Below, in pieces: positions 62,561-64,000 of a DNA stretch of 64,000 nt. A program made the position numbers and the translations under genes. The DNA comes from Blastobasis lacticolella (Eukaryota; Arthropoda; Insecta; Lepidoptera; Blastobasidae). A model generated the notes under the pieces. That model worked only from the letters and a program-made list of their open reading frames with translations, was not told the DNA's origin and did not search any database. The stretch's first letter is position 1, and each line of letters starts with the position of its first letter. The DNA lies in NCBI GenBank assembly GCA_905147135.1, contig LR990064.1, positions 11,550,001 to 11,614,000 on the forward strand, in the 5' to 3' direction.

Positions 62561-62604
62561 GGCGAATTTCATTGGTATATAACATTCATTCGTATTCACA
62601 AATA

Positions 62605-63436
62605 TCAACTTTGCCTCTTCTCTCCGACGTTCGAAGCTTCCACGCCATGGATACTATCGCAATCTCTCCCACACAGATTACACTCGTGGTCATACCATTC
62701 CCATGTTTGTATCTCGTTGTACAGATCCTCAGCAGGACTCGTGTTGTGTAGTGTTAAGTCTCTCGCTCCCAGTACTACGAAGTTCTTGGCCAAGTGTCCA
62801 AGGCGCAGACCTTCGTTAAGAAGCATCTTCGTTCGATTGACTTGCGCGGCCGTAGGATGAGCCTCGTGGAGTGCTCCTTGTACGTACTCGCCTGAAAGAA
62901 TAATATAAATAACCCATCTGAAAGATACTTCCACAACCGCCTAGGCGAATCATGTGCGGCGCGTGAACGGCGCCAGCCAACCTACCTTTTTTTATGCTAC
63001 TCAGTGACAAGCGAGCAGACAGCCCGATGGTAAGTGGTAACTGTCGCCCATAACATCTACGATTCTGACATTTAGGTTGCAGGTTACAAAAATGCAAGAT
63101 CGCAGGTGCGTTGTCACTGTGTCAGGACTAAAATGAAATGTCTCATGCCTGTAATTTCGCTGGCTACTTTATCCTTCAAACCGGAACACAACAATGCAAG
63201 TTGCTTGGCGGCAGAAATAGACAAGGCGGTGGTACTCACCCAGGCGGAGTCCTCAGGCGTGACAGACTCTTACCACCTGATAAAGCCTGCGTCGCCTTTG
63301 CCTCTAAAAGGGGATCTTACCAATGAATCCTATGTTGACCTCGCAATGGTGCACGTTACGGCTCACCGCGCCCGACCGACGCCCCCAACCGCGCATCTCG
63401 TAGACTCGCCCGTCGTTGCCTATCGCAAAGTTGTAC
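62605..63436 (-). CDS. Peptidoglycan-recognition protein, last two exons, predicted non-amidase
   Basis: Minus-strand exons 63321-63436 and 62605-62891 (stop 62605-62607) join in phase with GT-AG sites. The first encodes YNFAIGNDGRVYEMRGW ... VNIGFIG, and the second ends in LYNEIQTWEWYDHEC. Both are hallmark PGRP segments (usual forms YNFLIGGDGxVYEGRGW, ISFIGDF, LYNEIQTWP). Of the amidase metal ligands, the Tyr of YNF is kept, but the His of LGHRD is Ala (VVLGARDL) and the Cys of the CPG-type loop is Ser (NTSPAE). Zinc-dependent amidase activity is therefore unlikely, and a receptor or modulator role is more probable. An unusual C-terminal extension CNLCGRDC follows the domain. The N-terminal part (first ligand His, any membrane or RHIM-like region) lies beyond 64000, so the subclass (LA, LC, LD, etc.) cannot be assigned. 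Confidence 0.88.
62990..63290 (-). mobile_element. Dispersed repeat paired with 31860-32340, in the PGRP intron
   Basis: CTACTCAGTGACAAGCGAGC ... CGCCCATAACATCTACG, then GTGCGTTGTCACTGTG ... TTGGCGGCAGAAATAGACAA ... TTACCACCTGATAAAG. Confidence 0.65.
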
Positions 63437-63474
63437 CTGAAAGAAAAAAAATCTAATAAAAGCAAAAAAAAAAA

Positions 63475-63549
63475 TTGTGCCTGGCCGGGAATCGAACCCG
63501 TTAGAGGTCCAGCGCGGCAGATGTTGACCACTGAACCACTTAGAGGGCC
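63475..63549 (-). mobile_element. SINE S2 head fragment
   Basis: GGCCGGGAATCGAACCCG ... GACCACTGAACCACTTAG; only the tRNA-like part remains. Confidence 0.8.
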
Positions 63550-63930
63550 TATCGGCTATCTCAGTGGACAACTGAATTTGACATAAAAAATCTGACACTA
63601 CTCTAATTTGGTAGACGCTATTGCCAGTTTTCAACGTAGATGACGTGGTGTAGAATTATCTAGTGTCAAATACAGTTGTCAACTGAGTTAGCCAATAACC
63701 CCGCAGGTCGCCAAATGATATATTATTTACGTATATGCCTTACGTGTTACATATATATCTTTATAAATGCCTGCCATATAGGTGAATCATACCTATCAGC
63801 TATAACCTGCAGGATACCGTTCGGGCTGCCGCGCACGCGCCTTAGTCACGATGCAGTTGTTTGGCGCCTTATGGGCCCTAATTTTAAAGGCCGCTCGCCA
63901 TCTAATGCTTGTCTTACGACCTTTTGTCTT

Positions 63931-64000
63931 ATGACGACCTGAGTGGTTCAATGGTCTGCCACGCAAGAGGTCCCGGGTTCGATTCCCGGCCGGGCAGAAA
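63931..64000 (+). mobile_element. SINE S2, cut by the window end
   Basis: GACGACCTGAGTGGTTCAAT ... GGGTTCGATTCCCGG; perfect B box. Confidence 0.85.

Larger units (their letters stand above)
56010..62604. other. hppy intron 13 / region up to the PGRP 3' end
   Basis: No coding exon of hppy seen. It holds an inverted-repeat element, a 100-bp tandem array, a foldback split by a SINE, a second SINE, LINE fragments and the 1.3-kb element at 60991-62310. 59240-59780 and 59910-60770 are AT-rich with nothing recognised. Confidence 0.6.

Overview
The window reads as nuclear DNA of a moth or butterfly (Lepidoptera). Two insect-type multi-exon kinase genes and part of an immune gene sit in AT-rich, repeat-laden introns. 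The interspersed repeats are of kinds typical of lepidopteran genomes: two tRNA-derived SINE families, many 5'-truncated LINE 3' ends, short inverted-repeat DNA elements. I cannot name the species. All gene models are my own reading of GT-AG splice sites, frame and family similarity recalled from memory; nothing was searched.

Layout. (1) 216-10796, plus strand: the 3' eleven exons of an MSK/JIL-1-type tandem kinase. They cover the end of the N-terminal AGC kinase domain, the linker, the whole C-terminal kinase domain and a long basic tail. (2) 10797-17265: 3' UTR and intergenic DNA with LINE and SINE fragments and no gene I can support. (3) 17266-56009, plus strand: thirteen 5' exons of a MAP4K3/happyhour germinal-centre kinase. 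They hold a complete kinase domain, a long linker with a Cys-rich stretch, and the first part of the CNH domain. The first intron is 18.7 kb. The remaining CNH exons are not found and must lie beyond the window. (4) 62605-63436, minus strand: the last two exons of a peptidoglycan-recognition protein (PGRP) that lacks amidase metal ligands. It probably lies antisense inside the next happyhour intron.

The two kinases are separate signalling genes: a MAPK-activated chromatin kinase, and an upstream JNK/TOR-linked kinase. The PGRP belongs to bacterial sensing. Nothing suggests a functional cluster.

Most interesting: (a) a 1,320-bp element at 60991-62310 with 15-bp inverted ends and clustered CTCGAGCGCGTCAGAT motifs, inserted with a 3-bp target duplication into a LINE reading frame; (b) partial duplicates of happyhour exons 2, 6 and 8 in neighbouring introns; (c) a stop-free 39/42-bp minisatellite directly behind exon 9, in frame with it, which would give a kinase-only isoform if the intron were retained; (d) nested foldback elements, notably 1621-2803 (inside a LINE) and 58203-58920 (split by a SINE).
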